Shown in pieces: positions 1 to 10,079 of a DNA stretch of 64,000 nt. The notes under the pieces were generated by a model. The model saw nothing but the letters and a program-made list of their open reading frames with translations. It did not search any database and was not told where the DNA came from. Numbering within the stretch: position 1 is the first letter of the stretch; each line of letters starts with the position of its first letter. This DNA is from Linanthus parryae (taxonomy: Eukaryota; Streptophyta; Magnoliopsida; Ericales; Polemoniaceae), in NCBI GenBank assembly GCA_023055425.1, contig JALGPY010000002.1:119796088-119860087 (forward strand). The letters are read 5' to 3'. Made by a program: the position numbers and the translations under genes.

Positions 1-85
1 GGGCACTCCATCAGGGGTGTCGTTTGCGTTTCGGACACACGTGCACAACATCTCTGAAACAACACATGGCGTTTCAAAAATAAAA

Positions 86-88
86 TCT

Positions 89-121
<33 letters not shown>

Positions 122-2910
122 AAAGTTGAAAAGTCTTTAGGTGAAATCATATGTTGCCATTTGTCAATAAATAATCGTTATAAATTTGACAATTGTCATC
201 CTACATGTCTATTTTCACAAAGCCTACCAATGAAAAATTGGCATGTAATCACATTTTACTTTGTCATTATGATTTTTAATGACACTCTTTATATTTGCAA
301 CTTATGAGCAATTACTTCTCATTTTAGTATTTTAATGGTAGTCATATTCACTCGTTTTCTATTGTGAAGTTATTATTAAATGTAATTCTAAAAAAATTAT
401 TATTAATTTTTTTATTGTTGGATGGAATAAAGTAACATACTTGATCAAAAATAAAATAAAATAAATAAACAAATAAAGTCACGGAGATTTTTTTTAATTG
501 ATATTATATTTTTCTTTTTTATTTCTAAGGAACAATTTTATTCAAACTAAATTTGTGCATAATTTTTTATATGAACCGTATAAATGGTACTTAAAGACAT
601 GTGATGTATCTAATCTCAATAATTTTAATAAAAGTATATATTTAAATGAAAGTATTCATTTCCTACGAAATATGCCTACATAAATCTCTTACATTTTCTT
701 ACATATACTAACATTAAACAATGAACATGAAATACCTACTAACTGTTCATCAAAAAATAAAATAAAACAAAATACCTACCAACTCGGTACTTCAACTATA
801 GTGTTAGTGTATATTTTTTTTGGGTGTGATATTGTACATTCTAAGTTACGAATATATGTTTAAATATCTCTATATATATTTTTTTTAATGTTAAAATACA
901 AAAGGGCCTAGAGGATTACTCCTTGCTACATTCCATGAATATATTCTTATAAGATTATTGGGAAAGAACGTTAATTTAAAGTGATCATATTTTGTAGCTT
1001 TGGAATGACTTCTATAAAATATCAATTTTATCAGTTAAAATTTACGTTTTAAATTCAGAAAATTATGATTTGTAACTCTTAATTCATGACTTACTGATAT
1101 TCCAATAACTATATACTCATGATTTTATTATATGATTTTAATTGAATAACATATCGAAACATGATAACTACATGTTCTCCATCTTCGTTTGTATGTTTTA
1201 ATTTTTTTACTATATCTAAAAAGATTTTTTAATTGAATTTGATTAGAGTGGAATAGTAGTACGCCAAATAAACAATTTCATCTTAATTTCATGGTCAAAA
1301 TGAATTTCTATGTTCAAAAAAATGAGACATTATTGTCTCATGTAAGTTTATGTCTCATCTTATCTTATCTTATATCTTATATATATAATATAAAAGCAGA
1401 AAAGTCCTTAGGTGAAATCATATGTTTTTGTCGAAAAATAATCGTTTTAAATTTGACAATTGTCATTCTACATGTTTATTTTCACAAAGTTTACCAATAA
1501 AAAACTGAAATGTAATCACATTTTAATGTGTCATTATGATTTTTAATGACACTCTTTATATTTGTAACTTATGAGCAATTACTTCTCATTTTAGTATTTT
1601 AACGGTAGTCAATTTGTCACTCATTCTCTATTGTGAAGTTATTATTAAATATAATTCTAAAAAAAAGTTATTATGAAATGTTTTATTGTTGTATGGAATA
1701 TAGTAACATACTTGATCAAAAATAAATAAATAAAGTCACATTATCTTTTTTAATTGATATTATATTTTCCTTTTATTTCTATGGAACAATTTTATTCAAT
1801 CAAATCGTACATAATTTTTTTATATGAATCGTTATAAATGGTACTTAAAGACATGTGCTGTTTATAATCTTAATAATTTTAATAAAAGTATATATTTAAA
1901 TGAAAGTATTCATTTCCTACGAAATATGCCTACATAAATCTCTTAAATTTTCTTACATATTCTTACATTTATAAATTACGAATATATGTTTAAATATCTC
2001 TATATTGATCTTACTTTGTTATGTTACAATACAAAAGGGCGTAGAGGATTACTCCTTTCTACACTCCATGAATATACTCTTATTGATTAATATTATTGGG
2101 AAAAAGCGTTAATTTAAATTAATCATATTTTTTAGCTTTGGAATGACTTGTATAAATTATCAATTTTATCAGTTAAAATTTACGTTTGAATTTTAGAAAA
2201 TTATGATTTGTAACTCTTAATTCATGACTTACCAATATTCCTTTAACTATGTACTCATGATTTGATTATATGATTTTAATAGAAGAACGTATCAAAACTT
2301 GATAACTACATGTTCTCCATCTTCGTTTGTATGTTTTAATTTTTTTACTATATAAAGATTTTTTTTTTAAATGTATTTGATTAGAGTGGAATAGTAATAC
2401 GCCAAATAAACAATTTCATCTTAGTTTCATATTCAAAATGAAATACTATGTTCCAAAAAATGAGACATTATTGTCTCATCTATGTTTATGTCTCATCTTT
2501 ATAAACTCAGAGAAAAATAATGAAGTGTCTGTTGAAATATCTTTTTTTCCCTCACTTATCAAAGTTAAAGAAGGAATCAACTTCCCGAAGATGTAAACCA
2601 CTAAGGAACATCAAAAAGTTCAATTATAGATTTATGTCTACGAAATAAGAGAATAAGATGTAACAGAGTTGTGCCCCGCGCCATTGGCGCAGGGTGACGT
2701 CTAGTCTTTATAAACTCAGAGAAACATATTGAAGTGTTTGTTGAAATATCTTTTTCCCTCACTTATCAAAATTAACAAAGGAATCAAATTCCCGAAGATG
2801 TAAACCACTATAAAGGAACATCAAAAAGTCCAATTATAAATTTAACTCTACGAAGATAATAAGATGTAACAGAGTTCTGCCCCGCGCCATTGGCGCGGGG
2901 TTACGTATAG
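86..2910 (+). mobile_element. Outer non-autonomous Helitron, split by a sibling Helitron
   Basis: The element starts TCTTATAT after an A and ends with a GC-rich hairpin (CCCCGCGCC, ATT, GGCGCGGGG) followed by TTACGTATAG and a T. This is the Helitron end structure: 5' TC, a hairpin a few bases before 3' CTRR, insertion between A and T, no terminal inverted repeats. The last four bases read ATAG instead of CTAG. Its body is 86-1358 plus 2705-2910, because a second copy (1359-2704) is inserted at CTCA^TCTTTATAA. It encodes no RepHel protein and is very AT-rich. Related copies lie at 17548-19176 and 57049-58413. Short ORFs inside are chance. Confidence 0.8.
1359..2704 (+). mobile_element. Inner non-autonomous Helitron, nested in its sibling
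   Basis: This full-length copy of 1346 bases begins TCTTATCTTATATC and ends with a hairpin (CCCCGCGCC, ATT, GGCGCAGGG) then TGACGTCTAG. The base before it is A and the base after is T, as expected of Helitron insertion. Sequence after its CTAG (TCTTTATAAACTCAGAG) continues the outer element exactly where it was interrupted. It aligns along its length with 86-1358, with the copy at 57049-58413 and with the reverse complement of 17747-19176. No coding capacity is seen. Confidence 0.8.
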
Positions 2911-3573
2911 TAATAAAATGAAGTCCGAAAATGGAGACACGTGCACAACGTATATGAAACGTCACATGGCGTTTCAACACATGGGCCACATGTTTTTATT
3001 TGGGAGATTTGGGGAGGGGGGGGGGGGGGGTGGGGTGGACTTAGAAAAATGGTTGGGGAAGAAGATGGTTCAAAGATATAAACATTACAGTTTTTTTTTT
3101 CACCTTCTTGTTCTGAATTTTTAGAAATTTCACAAAACACCCTAGTAACTAATTTTGTTTTTTCTACTATCTTTTGGATGTTAAATTTCAACTCGTACAG
3201 TGTACTTAGTTTTAAATTTGGCGTATCGGCATCTCGTTATAGACATCTTTTGGATGTTAAATTCCAAACACACTATAAGTGAGCTTCCTCAAGCAAGGTC
3301 ATCACGGATATTATGCTGCAGATAACATGCCCAATCTAGACAACCGGCTCAAGCGAACCCACGTTAGGAAAAGTGCAACTTAACACGACCTTTTCTCAAG
3401 TGTAATATATTTACCCATAAGTTTCTGATTTAGTATTTTCATACACAAGGGTTAACTAAACTTTCTACGTAAACTAATCTTCAACATTGTTATAGTAATA
3501 TCCAGGAAAAAAAAGATTGAGCTTTATGACAGGTTATCAGTGTCACAAATAGCGTGCTATGATGTGTTCTTGA
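2911..3573. other. Intergenic stretch with a G homopolymer; no gene seen
   Basis: No ORF here resembles a protein. A run of 15 G at 3016-3030 sits in a G-rich stretch (about 3002-3037) with several shorter G tracts on the same strand. Bases 2934-2977 resemble 34-77, on the other side of the Helitron pair. The phrase TCTTTTGGATGTTAAATT occurs twice (near 3171 and 3247). The rest is unremarkable AT-rich DNA. Confidence 0.6.
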
Positions 3574-3688
3574 TGTAAGAAATCCATGGGGTTCCACCTC
3601 AAAACCAATTGGCTATGAGGGGAGTAGCCCAGGACACTTATTAATTATATTTCTTCTTCTTAAATGTCCGATGTGGGACTTCTCAACA
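3574..3688 (-). repeat. 3' LTR of the gag-only copia derivative
   Basis: This 115-bp repeat matches 5247-5361 with few differences. On the minus strand it begins TGTTGAG and ends TTACA, next to the CTTGA duplication at 3569-3573. Confidence 0.85.
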
Positions 3689-3804
3689 CGCCCCCTCACG
3701 TGTGGCATTCTTTGGCCTACACATGGATCATTTTTTGTCTACGGGTCGCGGGGAGCACGTGGGTTGTTAGAACATTCACGTGTGTGAACCAGACTCTGAT
3801 ACCA

Positions 3805-4022
3805 TGTAAGTTGAGAGATTCTAGTGTTTCATCTCAACAGAGATGTTCGACGAAGAGACAGAGAGTTTTGAGAGAGGGAGAGAAAGAGTAAAGTGAGAGA
3901 TGTATTTCACCGTGTGTACGTATAGAATACAAGAGGTCTTAAATAGTAAATACAAGATGTTGTGAGCCGTGGATTATTCTACCCCAGATCTAACGGTCTC
4001 TAGGATAGAGACGTTGCTAATA
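3805..4022 (-). repeat. Second LTR-like segment embedded in the element
   Basis: On the minus strand this 218-bp segment begins TATTAGCAACGTC (probably TG originally), contains pyrimidine-rich CTCTCTCTTT-type sequence typical of a copia leader, and ends CTTACA. It is followed at once by TGGTATCAGAGTC, a second tRNA-Met-type primer site (3792-3804). It is unlike the outer 115-bp LTRs. It therefore looks like the LTR and primer site of another copia family joined downstream of gag. Confidence 0.55.
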
Positions 4023-5230
4023 GTGTTTGTAGCCTATATAGTTTGCTGAAGGTTTCATTTGAGTCCTTGAGCTTGTGCTTTGGGCTTTGTCCTGTTTTCG
4101 GCTTGATTCTTGGATCATCACTGTTAATATCAGAGGGCATACGCCCTTGATATGAGTAATCCATGCGGTGAATGCAATCAAGAGCAGTGTGGTATTCCTG
4201 ACCACATATTTGGCATACAAGAGGACCATTTCTAGTGTTAAAGCCATAATTAAAACTAGAAGTGCGACCACGGTAGACATCAGATCTACCACCTCTAGGG
4301 TTACCATTACGAGCATACATATTGCCATTTCTTCCATCAAAACCTGAGTTATGCCTACCACCTCTACCGTAACCAAACCGGTGTTTCTACCACGATTATA
4401 GTGCCCATTTCTACCATATCCCCTGTGTCTTCCCCTATTATAATTATTACCAGAGAAATGTTGTTGGGATTTCCACTAGTGGTAGTATTGAAGGCAGTAA
4501 CAGAGGTTTCAGTAACAATATTTTGAGAATTTGACATATGTTCTTCTGATTTTAAGAGCACATGAAGATCCTCGAGAGAGAGGGAACCAAAATGAGTTCG
4601 AATAGATGTTTTTAAAGGGATTATATTCTGCAGGTAATCCCTTAAGTGCAAATAAAAGCATATCCTCGTCTTCAACAATGAATTTAGCAACCACAAGTTT
4701 GTCTCTAATATTCTTGAGTTTTTGCATATAAACATCAATGGAATCCGAGTTTTTCTTAACAGATTGCAACTCATCTTTTAGTTGAAGAATATTAGCTCTT
4801 GTGAGAGAGGCATACCTGCGCTCTAGTAAAATCTAAATAGCACGTGATGTAGTCCGACCTATCACCAGTGAGAGAGTCTCTTGACTCAGAGTTGCATTCA
4901 GAAGGGTTACAAGCGCCTGATCCTGGGCTTGCCAAGCTACATAATCGGGATTCACGGTGGGTTCAGCAGACTCATGAGTTGTAGTTCAGATCTGGGCAAG
5001 AATTGTGTCGGACACGGGTTTGATCCATCGACATACCCGAATAAAGATTGAGTCTTCAACAGAGAAGTGATTTGGTATTTCCAAATCACAAAATTCGATC
5101 CATCAAGTTTGAAGGGGATCAAGTTATGAACATTCGAGAGAAGGTAGAGTGGGTTTTGAGAGACGCCATAATTCGTGGCTGCAACGAAATGTGTTGGAGT
5201 ACCACTGGATACAATCGGAGTTACCGACAT
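4000..5230 (-). pseudogene. Ty1/copia gag pseudogene
   Basis: Read on the minus strand from about 5230, broken frames give a copia capsid protein. The N-terminal part (5305-4952) has FKLDGSNFVIWKYQI and SLFGYVDGSN. The middle part (4800-4509) has LVTLLNATLSQE-like and ALKGLPAEYNPF motifs. The C-terminal nucleocapsid part (4320-4000) is rich in Arg and Gly and has a CCHC knuckle, CQICGQEYHTALDC. Gag forms the particle that packages element RNA in the cytoplasm. Frameshifts near 4500 and between 4770 and 4950 mean no intact protein is made. A few gag residues overlap the embedded LTR-like segment, which marks the join. Confidence 0.8.
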
Positions 5231-5246
5231 GGTAGCTCTGATACCA

Positions 5247-5361
5247 TGAAAGAAATCCATGGGGTTCCACCTCAAAACCAATTGGCTATGAGGGGAGTAG
5301 CCCATGACACTTATTAATTATAATTCTTCTTCTTGAATGTCCGATGTGGGACTTCTCAACA
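5247..5361 (-). repeat. 5' LTR of the gag-only copia derivative
   Basis: This 115-bp partner of 3574-3688 ends in TTTCA on the minus strand, directly next to the primer-binding site TGGTATCAGAGC. The CTTGA target duplication follows at 5362-5366. Confidence 0.85.
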
Positions 5362-5366
5362 CTTGA

Positions 5367-5917
5367 GTACTTTGAAAGTGTAAGCATCTATTTTCCTTTA
5401 TCTCTATATGTACTTTTTTTTAAAGTTTTATTTTCACCCAATTTCTAGCAACACGTTTTAATGCTAGTAACAACGGTATTAAACAGTGTATATGTGATAT
5501 GAAGCCCTCCTACACTGTTCGACCAGAAAAATCAATTCCTCCTCTCCATTTCCCATAAGTTTTTGATGAAAAATGAAGTAGTTTATTTCCTCCATACCTC
5601 TATAACTGAAAAAAAGAACTTCATCCTCCGTGTTTGGAAGGTTCTTAAAATCGTCAAAAAGGTGAGATGCCCGACTGCTCAATTGACCCAACTTCGGGAA
5701 TCTCTATTCACCTATGAAGGAAATCAAGGGTCGTTAAGCTATGACTTCCACACAACATATGATGACAAATGCTAACTTAGCTCAAAACGTGCACCTGGTT
5801 CACATGAACGGAGACAAGTCCTTGGGTGGGAGATGAGTTGACTTTGATTGCCTAGCTGCAAAAGGATCGCTAGCACGTCTCTCAGTCTTTAAAAGGTGTT
5901 CTAAACAAAGTAAGCGG
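5367..5917. other. Intergenic; no gene recognised
   Basis: Overlapping ORFs of 70 codons occur on both strands near 5479-5775, but neither resembles a known domain and each lies in the other's shadow. The stretch may be the 3' flank or an intron of the PMD pseudogene that reads leftward from 6277. Confidence 0.5.
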
Positions 5918-6277
5918 TCAACATAAACATCGACAGTTAGATGCGATGCAAAACGCTTGACATATGAAACACTTGTGGAGACTGTCGCAACAAATACACA
6001 TTATTCTCCAAAATATCAAAGACCACATATGAAATATATAAAGAAACAACTCATTACCAATACGAGGAGGAGATTCCTCTCCCATAGCCATGAGCTCCTC
6101 GACTTCGTCGAGATCTAGCAGACTGCCCTCCTCGCTCGCATCTCTTGCACCCTTGTGTTTCATGGAAGCATGAGCAACTTCTCGCCCGCTATCTTTCACA
6201 GCCACGCTGCCAACCGCGTCCTGAGAAACCGGAACTTGTTTTCTCTTTTGCGACTTCTTCGGTTCAATTGCAGGAGC
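5918..6277 (-). pseudogene. C-terminal exon of PMD pseudogene, separated by a copia insertion
   Basis: The frame reads PAIEPKKSQKRKQ, then a charged tail with DEVEELMAMGEE. A plausible splice donor follows (GTAATGA on the minus strand, at 6057-6056). Removing 6278-11757 and one copy of the GGAGC duplication brings this frame into register with the lysine-rich frame ending at 11763 (KIKKTKSDAFG). The two pieces were therefore one coding region before the copia arrived. The function of this tail is unknown; its composition suggests a nuclear, disordered C-terminus. Confidence 0.6.
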
Positions 6278-6408
6278 TAATAGTAATAGTACTTTTATGT
6301 AAATAAAGTCCCACATCGGACTTAGTCTTTAAATTAGAAAAATGTACTTGTCTATATATTGAGATGTAAATAATAAATCAAGCAAGGAAGTTTTACCAAA
6401 ATCTTGCA
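6278..6408 (+). repeat. 5' LTR of the short-LTR copia
   Basis: This 131-bp LTR starts TAATAGTAATAG, contains GTCCCACATCGGACTTAG, and ends CTTGCA directly before the primer site at 6409-6420. It matches 11626-11757. Confidence 0.88.
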
Positions 6409-6712
6409 TGGTAACAAAGCCTAGGTCCTAACTTAAACCCTAGTCTCTACATCTTCCCATCGTCGGCCTCACGCAACCATCAGTCTGCCACCACTAGAAC
6501 CGAAAACACCATTCTCGTCATCCATCGTGCTCGGAAGTAAGCTTGGCAGTGAGCTCGACGAAATCCCTCCCCCTCCTTCTTCCTGCTTCAGCAGAGAGCT
6601 CTGCCCGCCGCCGGCCTCTCAGATCCCCGGGTTTCCCGTCGCGTCCTCGTCGTCTCCGACGGACAAGAAACCCTAGCCGGTCCACCCGACGCCACCTAAC
6701 CTCTGCTCAAAC

Positions 6713-7560
6713 ATGTCTACTCACTCAACAGGCGATTCCCCTGCCTCCGGGAACAACAAGGAGCCTCTTCAACCAGTTTTTACGGTCACCAACATCGAGA
6801 AACGGGTCCGGTTCATACTGGACACTCAGAAAGTTCAGTATGATCATTGGGATACTTTTTTTCGACTGCAGACTCACTCCGTTAGCGTCTCAGACCACAT
6901 TGACCCTCCAATTGGAACACCTGATTCCCTCTAGAAAGCTGTGGACTCCGTGATCTTGAACTGGATCTACCAAACCATCAGCGATGATTTGGTGCTTGCC
7001 ATTCTCACCCCTAATCAAAGCGCTTGAGAAGCATGGGTGAAGCTTGAAAACTACTTTTGGGATAACCAGGGTTCCCGCATGGCTGAGCTAGAGATTGACT
7101 TTGTCAATCTGCGTATGGAAAACTGCTCATCCCTTGATGACTACTGCACTCGGCTTAAGAACTTGGCTAATCGTATAGGGAAAGTTGGTTCATCTGTCTT
7201 GAATCAACGTCTGGTCATTCAACTCACTAATGGATTGTCCCCTACTTACAGTGGCGTTGCTATGCTCATTCAGCAAGCTAAACCCACCATGATTTTCTCT
7301 CCGCGGTTCCCATGCTGCGACTCCATGAGCGTCTGCTCGCTCGACAGGAACAGGCCGGTCCCAGTCTGCCACAGGTTCACGTCTTGGCGCGTCAGCCTTT
7401 AGCTCCTGCCGCCCTGGTACCTCCAACCGGGGGTCACCCAAACACCGGAAACCACAAAACCGAGAACGGACGGAACAATCGCAGCAAAACGGGCAACAAA
7501 CGCGTGGGTTCGACCCCACCTGCTGCACCACCTGGAGCCCACGGGTCTTGGGTCTAATGA
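6713..7560 (+). pseudogene. gag of the short-LTR copia
   Basis: The likely start, MSTHSTGDSP (6713), opens a copia capsid domain: VTNIEKRVRFILD, then YDHWDTFFRLQTH. After a stop at 6932 it continues as AVDSVILNWIYQTISDDL and AWVKLENYFWDN. The frame 7037-7402 gives RMAELEIDFVNLRME, LDDYCTRLKNLANRIGKVG and LTNGLSPTYSGVA, the classic retrotran_gag_2/UBN2 layout. The rest is a GC-rich proline and glycine tail that runs out of frame. In-frame stops near 6932 and 7024 and later shifts make it non-functional. The protein would have formed the cytoplasmic particle of the element. Confidence 0.8.
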
Positions 7561-7734
7561 CCCTGCCCCCAGGCCCCGCACCCCCTGCGCGTACCCGACA
7601 GCGGGTTGGAGCACCTATTGGCCCCTGACCGCCAGCCTACTCGGTCCGCCACCAGAGGGCCCGGCTAAGGCCCTCACTACTGCTCATGTTGCCTCCAGCA
7701 CCACTGATTTGGGATCTCAGTTCAGCGCATGACT

Positions 7735-7853
7735 CTGAATGTCCCTGATCAGACTTGGTATTTTGGTTCAGGAGCTTCTGCTCATCTCACATCCCATTCA
7801 TGTATTCTTTCTTCTCTCGCGTCATCTTCTCCTATTCCTAACATGGTGGTAGG
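7735..7853 (+). pseudogene. Protease remnant, catalytic Asp changed
   Basis: The frame TWYFGSGASAHLTSHSCIL matches the start of a copia aspartic protease, where the usual motif is DSGAS. Here codons 7765-7773 read G-S-G, so the catalytic aspartate is lost. The frame stops at the junction with the solo LTR at 7854. The remainder of protease and the front of integrase are absent. Confidence 0.7.
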
Positions 7854-9149
7854 TGTAAGGTCACAGGTTTCATGGACTTGAAATAATTAGGACCTTGAAA
7901 TAGCTTTAAAAGCCTTGAATCATGTTTCACAAGATTGAAACAGAAGAGCTATTTAAAGGCCTTGAACTAGGATTCAAAGCCTTGAAACTGTCTGACCTGC
8001 ATACATGTTCTGAGGGGGAGTTTCTCTAAACTCTTTTGATTTAATTCCATCCTCTCACCCCTGTACTTAATGTGTTATTATTTGATGATGAAAGATAAAT
8101 ATTTTTGATATATATAACATGTTTATCCATTATTTTGACTCAGTTTTGCAGGGAAATTTTATTCCCTAAATATGCAGGATTTGTTTCCTTAACTGGATTT
8201 TGCAGGAAAGGAAATCACTTAGTGAAGATGATCTTGTGATCAATCAGAGACTCGCGACAGCTTCTCATAATGTTTAAAGATAAGATCACAATAATATCTC
8301 TGAATATTATGATCAACTATCCGTTGGAGAAGGCTGTTAAGAGAGTCAAAGTTTGTTGCCTAAGAACTAGGAAGTTGTTGCTAAAAATCTGGGAAGATTT
8401 GCAGAGCTTCAAACAGTATAAATGGAGCTCATTTTGAAGCAACAAGATGCAACACTCAATGGGCAAAAAGAGAGACACAATTATGGATTGACAAGCATCA
8501 AATAAGTTCATTACTCTCAAAATCCAATTCACAGAAGTTCACTGCATTCTTCATTGCAGTTCTACATTCTAGTGTTCTTCTGTATTGTGCTTTATTGGTA
8601 GATTATTTCTTTAATACTTCTATATTTCATTATCATGGATTGTTCAAGGTGAACAATAGAGACTTCTTAGTTAATCAGTTAGCTAGAGCAGGTACTAGAC
8701 AGGTTTGGGAGAACCACAAGCTGTAACAGAGTAAGGGAACTCTCTGTGCTTGAGATCTAGGGCTTAGCTATTGATTAATAAGAATTGAGTTGAAAATACA
8801 ACAGGGAGAAGATCCCTGAGGTAGAGACGTAGGTCCAAGTGGACTGAACTCTATAAATCCTTTGTCTCTTGCATTTACAGTTCACTCATATTCATAGTTT
8901 TTACTGCATTCAAACTTGTCTATTTTTCAAGGGTTTGAAACTCTTTTCAAGGCCTTGAAAAAGACTTGTCTGTTACATTGCAAACTGTATTTCATTCCAA
9001 AGGCTTGAATTTGTGTTCAAGGCCTTGAACTCCTTTGCACTTGAACTAAAACTCTTTTCTCCTCAAGTTATGCAAAAAATTGGGATACTCTATTCATCCC
9101 CCCTTCTAGAGTATATGTGCTGCATATCCGTCTGCATACTCCCCTTTCA
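7854..9149 (+). mobile_element. Solo LTR of the CAAGGCCTTG copia family
   Basis: The 1296-bp segment starts TGTAAGGTCACAGG and ends CCCCTTTCA. It aligns with the LTRs at 28267-29572 and 37190-38491 and, reversed, with 47021-48270 and 54839-56078. It has a TATA-like box at 8417 (TATAAATG), clusters of CAAGGCCTTGAA-type words near both ends, and the family's TCTAGAGTAT sequence near its 3' end. No internal region is present, so it is a solo LTR. The flanking five bases (GTAGG and AGCAC) do not match, and host pol sequence is missing around it. Confidence 0.82.
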
Positions 9150-9790
9150 AGCACCTTCGTGCAAACTCAGTTCCAACGTCCCATAAAAAGTTTTCAGTGT
9201 GACCGTGGTGGTGAGTTCGACAATGGGCTGTTTCATTCCTTTTCTCTTCAACATGGCCTTGTGTTCCGTTTTGCGTGTCCTTAGACATCATCTCATAATG
9301 GAAATGCTGAGCGTATGATTCGCCGCATTAACGATATCAGCTGTGCAGTTCTTGCAAGGCGTTGATACCCTCCTCCTTTTGGGTCGAGTCTCTTTTTGAC
9401 CACTGTCTACATCCACAATATCCTTCCCACTAAGGTCCTACAGGACAACATTCCCGTGGTTTCCTTCTACCATCGTGTCCCATCTTATGAACACCTTCGC
9501 ACTTTTTGGTGTCTCTGTTACCCCAACCTGTCCGCTACATCTCCACACAAGCTTGCCCCTCACTCTACCCGTTTTTTTTTCCTCGGCTACCCCCTCATTC
9601 ATCGAGGGTACCGGTGTCTTGACTTGAGCTCAGGTCATGTATACACGTCTCGACATGTCACTTTTGATGAGACTGTCTTCCCCTTCTCTGTTTTGATTCG
9701 GTGTCTCCTGCTACTCATGGGTCCTATGATCATGATGATAGTCTTCCTCTCCTTCCTCATCAGTTCCATAATCCTGTAGTACCTACACCC
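9150..9790 (+). pseudogene. Integrase C-terminal part of the short-LTR copia
   Basis: Broken frames give CDRGGEFDNGLFHSF (9198 onward), the D-containing second catalytic stretch of a copia integrase. They continue with SSHNGNAERMIRRINDIS (third catalytic region, with E) and then 9396-9779: YIHNILPTKVL, VPSYEHLRTFWCLCYPNL, RFFFLGYPLIHRGYRCLDL and VYTSRHVTFDE. This is the integrase core tail and the pol linker. The zinc-binding HHCC part and the first catalytic Asp are missing on the far side of the solo LTR. The enzyme would insert element cDNA into nuclear DNA; this copy cannot. Confidence 0.8.
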
Positions 9791-10079
9791 CCACCAACCA
9801 CCAATCGGGCACCGAACACCTCTAAGGACCCTATCCATCCCTACCCCATGCACTATGTGCGTCGCGCATATCAGCCTTGCTCATCCTCGGCCACTCCCGG
9901 TGCTTCAGCAACGCCACCCGCTTCCTCGGCTGACCTTGCATTTGAGTGTGCTCTTTCGCATGAGTTTTCCCCTTCACCTCCCTCTCTCTTACCTCAGATG
10001 ACCACACTCTCCATGCATGGCATTACCAAACCAGTGCAGCGCCTCACCTTTGCAGCCCACTCCCCTGCTTCAATCTCAC

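Larger units (their letters stand above)
3574..5361 (-). mobile_element. Short-LTR copia derivative carrying gag only, internally chimeric
   Basis: Direct repeats of 115 bp (3574-3688 and 5247-5361) read TGTTGAGAAGTCCCACATCG on the minus strand and end in CA. They are flanked by a perfect 5-bp target duplication, CTTGA (3569-3573 and 5362-5366). A methionine-tRNA-type primer site (TGGTATCAGAGC on the minus strand, 5235-5246) abuts the 5' LTR, and a purine tract GAGGGGGCG abuts the 3' LTR. The interior holds a broken gag and then a second LTR-like segment with its own primer site (3792-4022). No pol is present, so mobility would have depended on another element. Confidence 0.85.

Noticed and set aside
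2705..2910. First read as a tandem duplication of a Helitron 3' end
   Set aside because: Explained fully by insertion of the inner Helitron into the outer one at A^T; the segment is the remainder of the outer element.
2901..3191. Overlapping ORFs on both strands around the G run
   Set aside because: Low-complexity translations (poly-Pro and poly-Gly) produced by the homopolymer.
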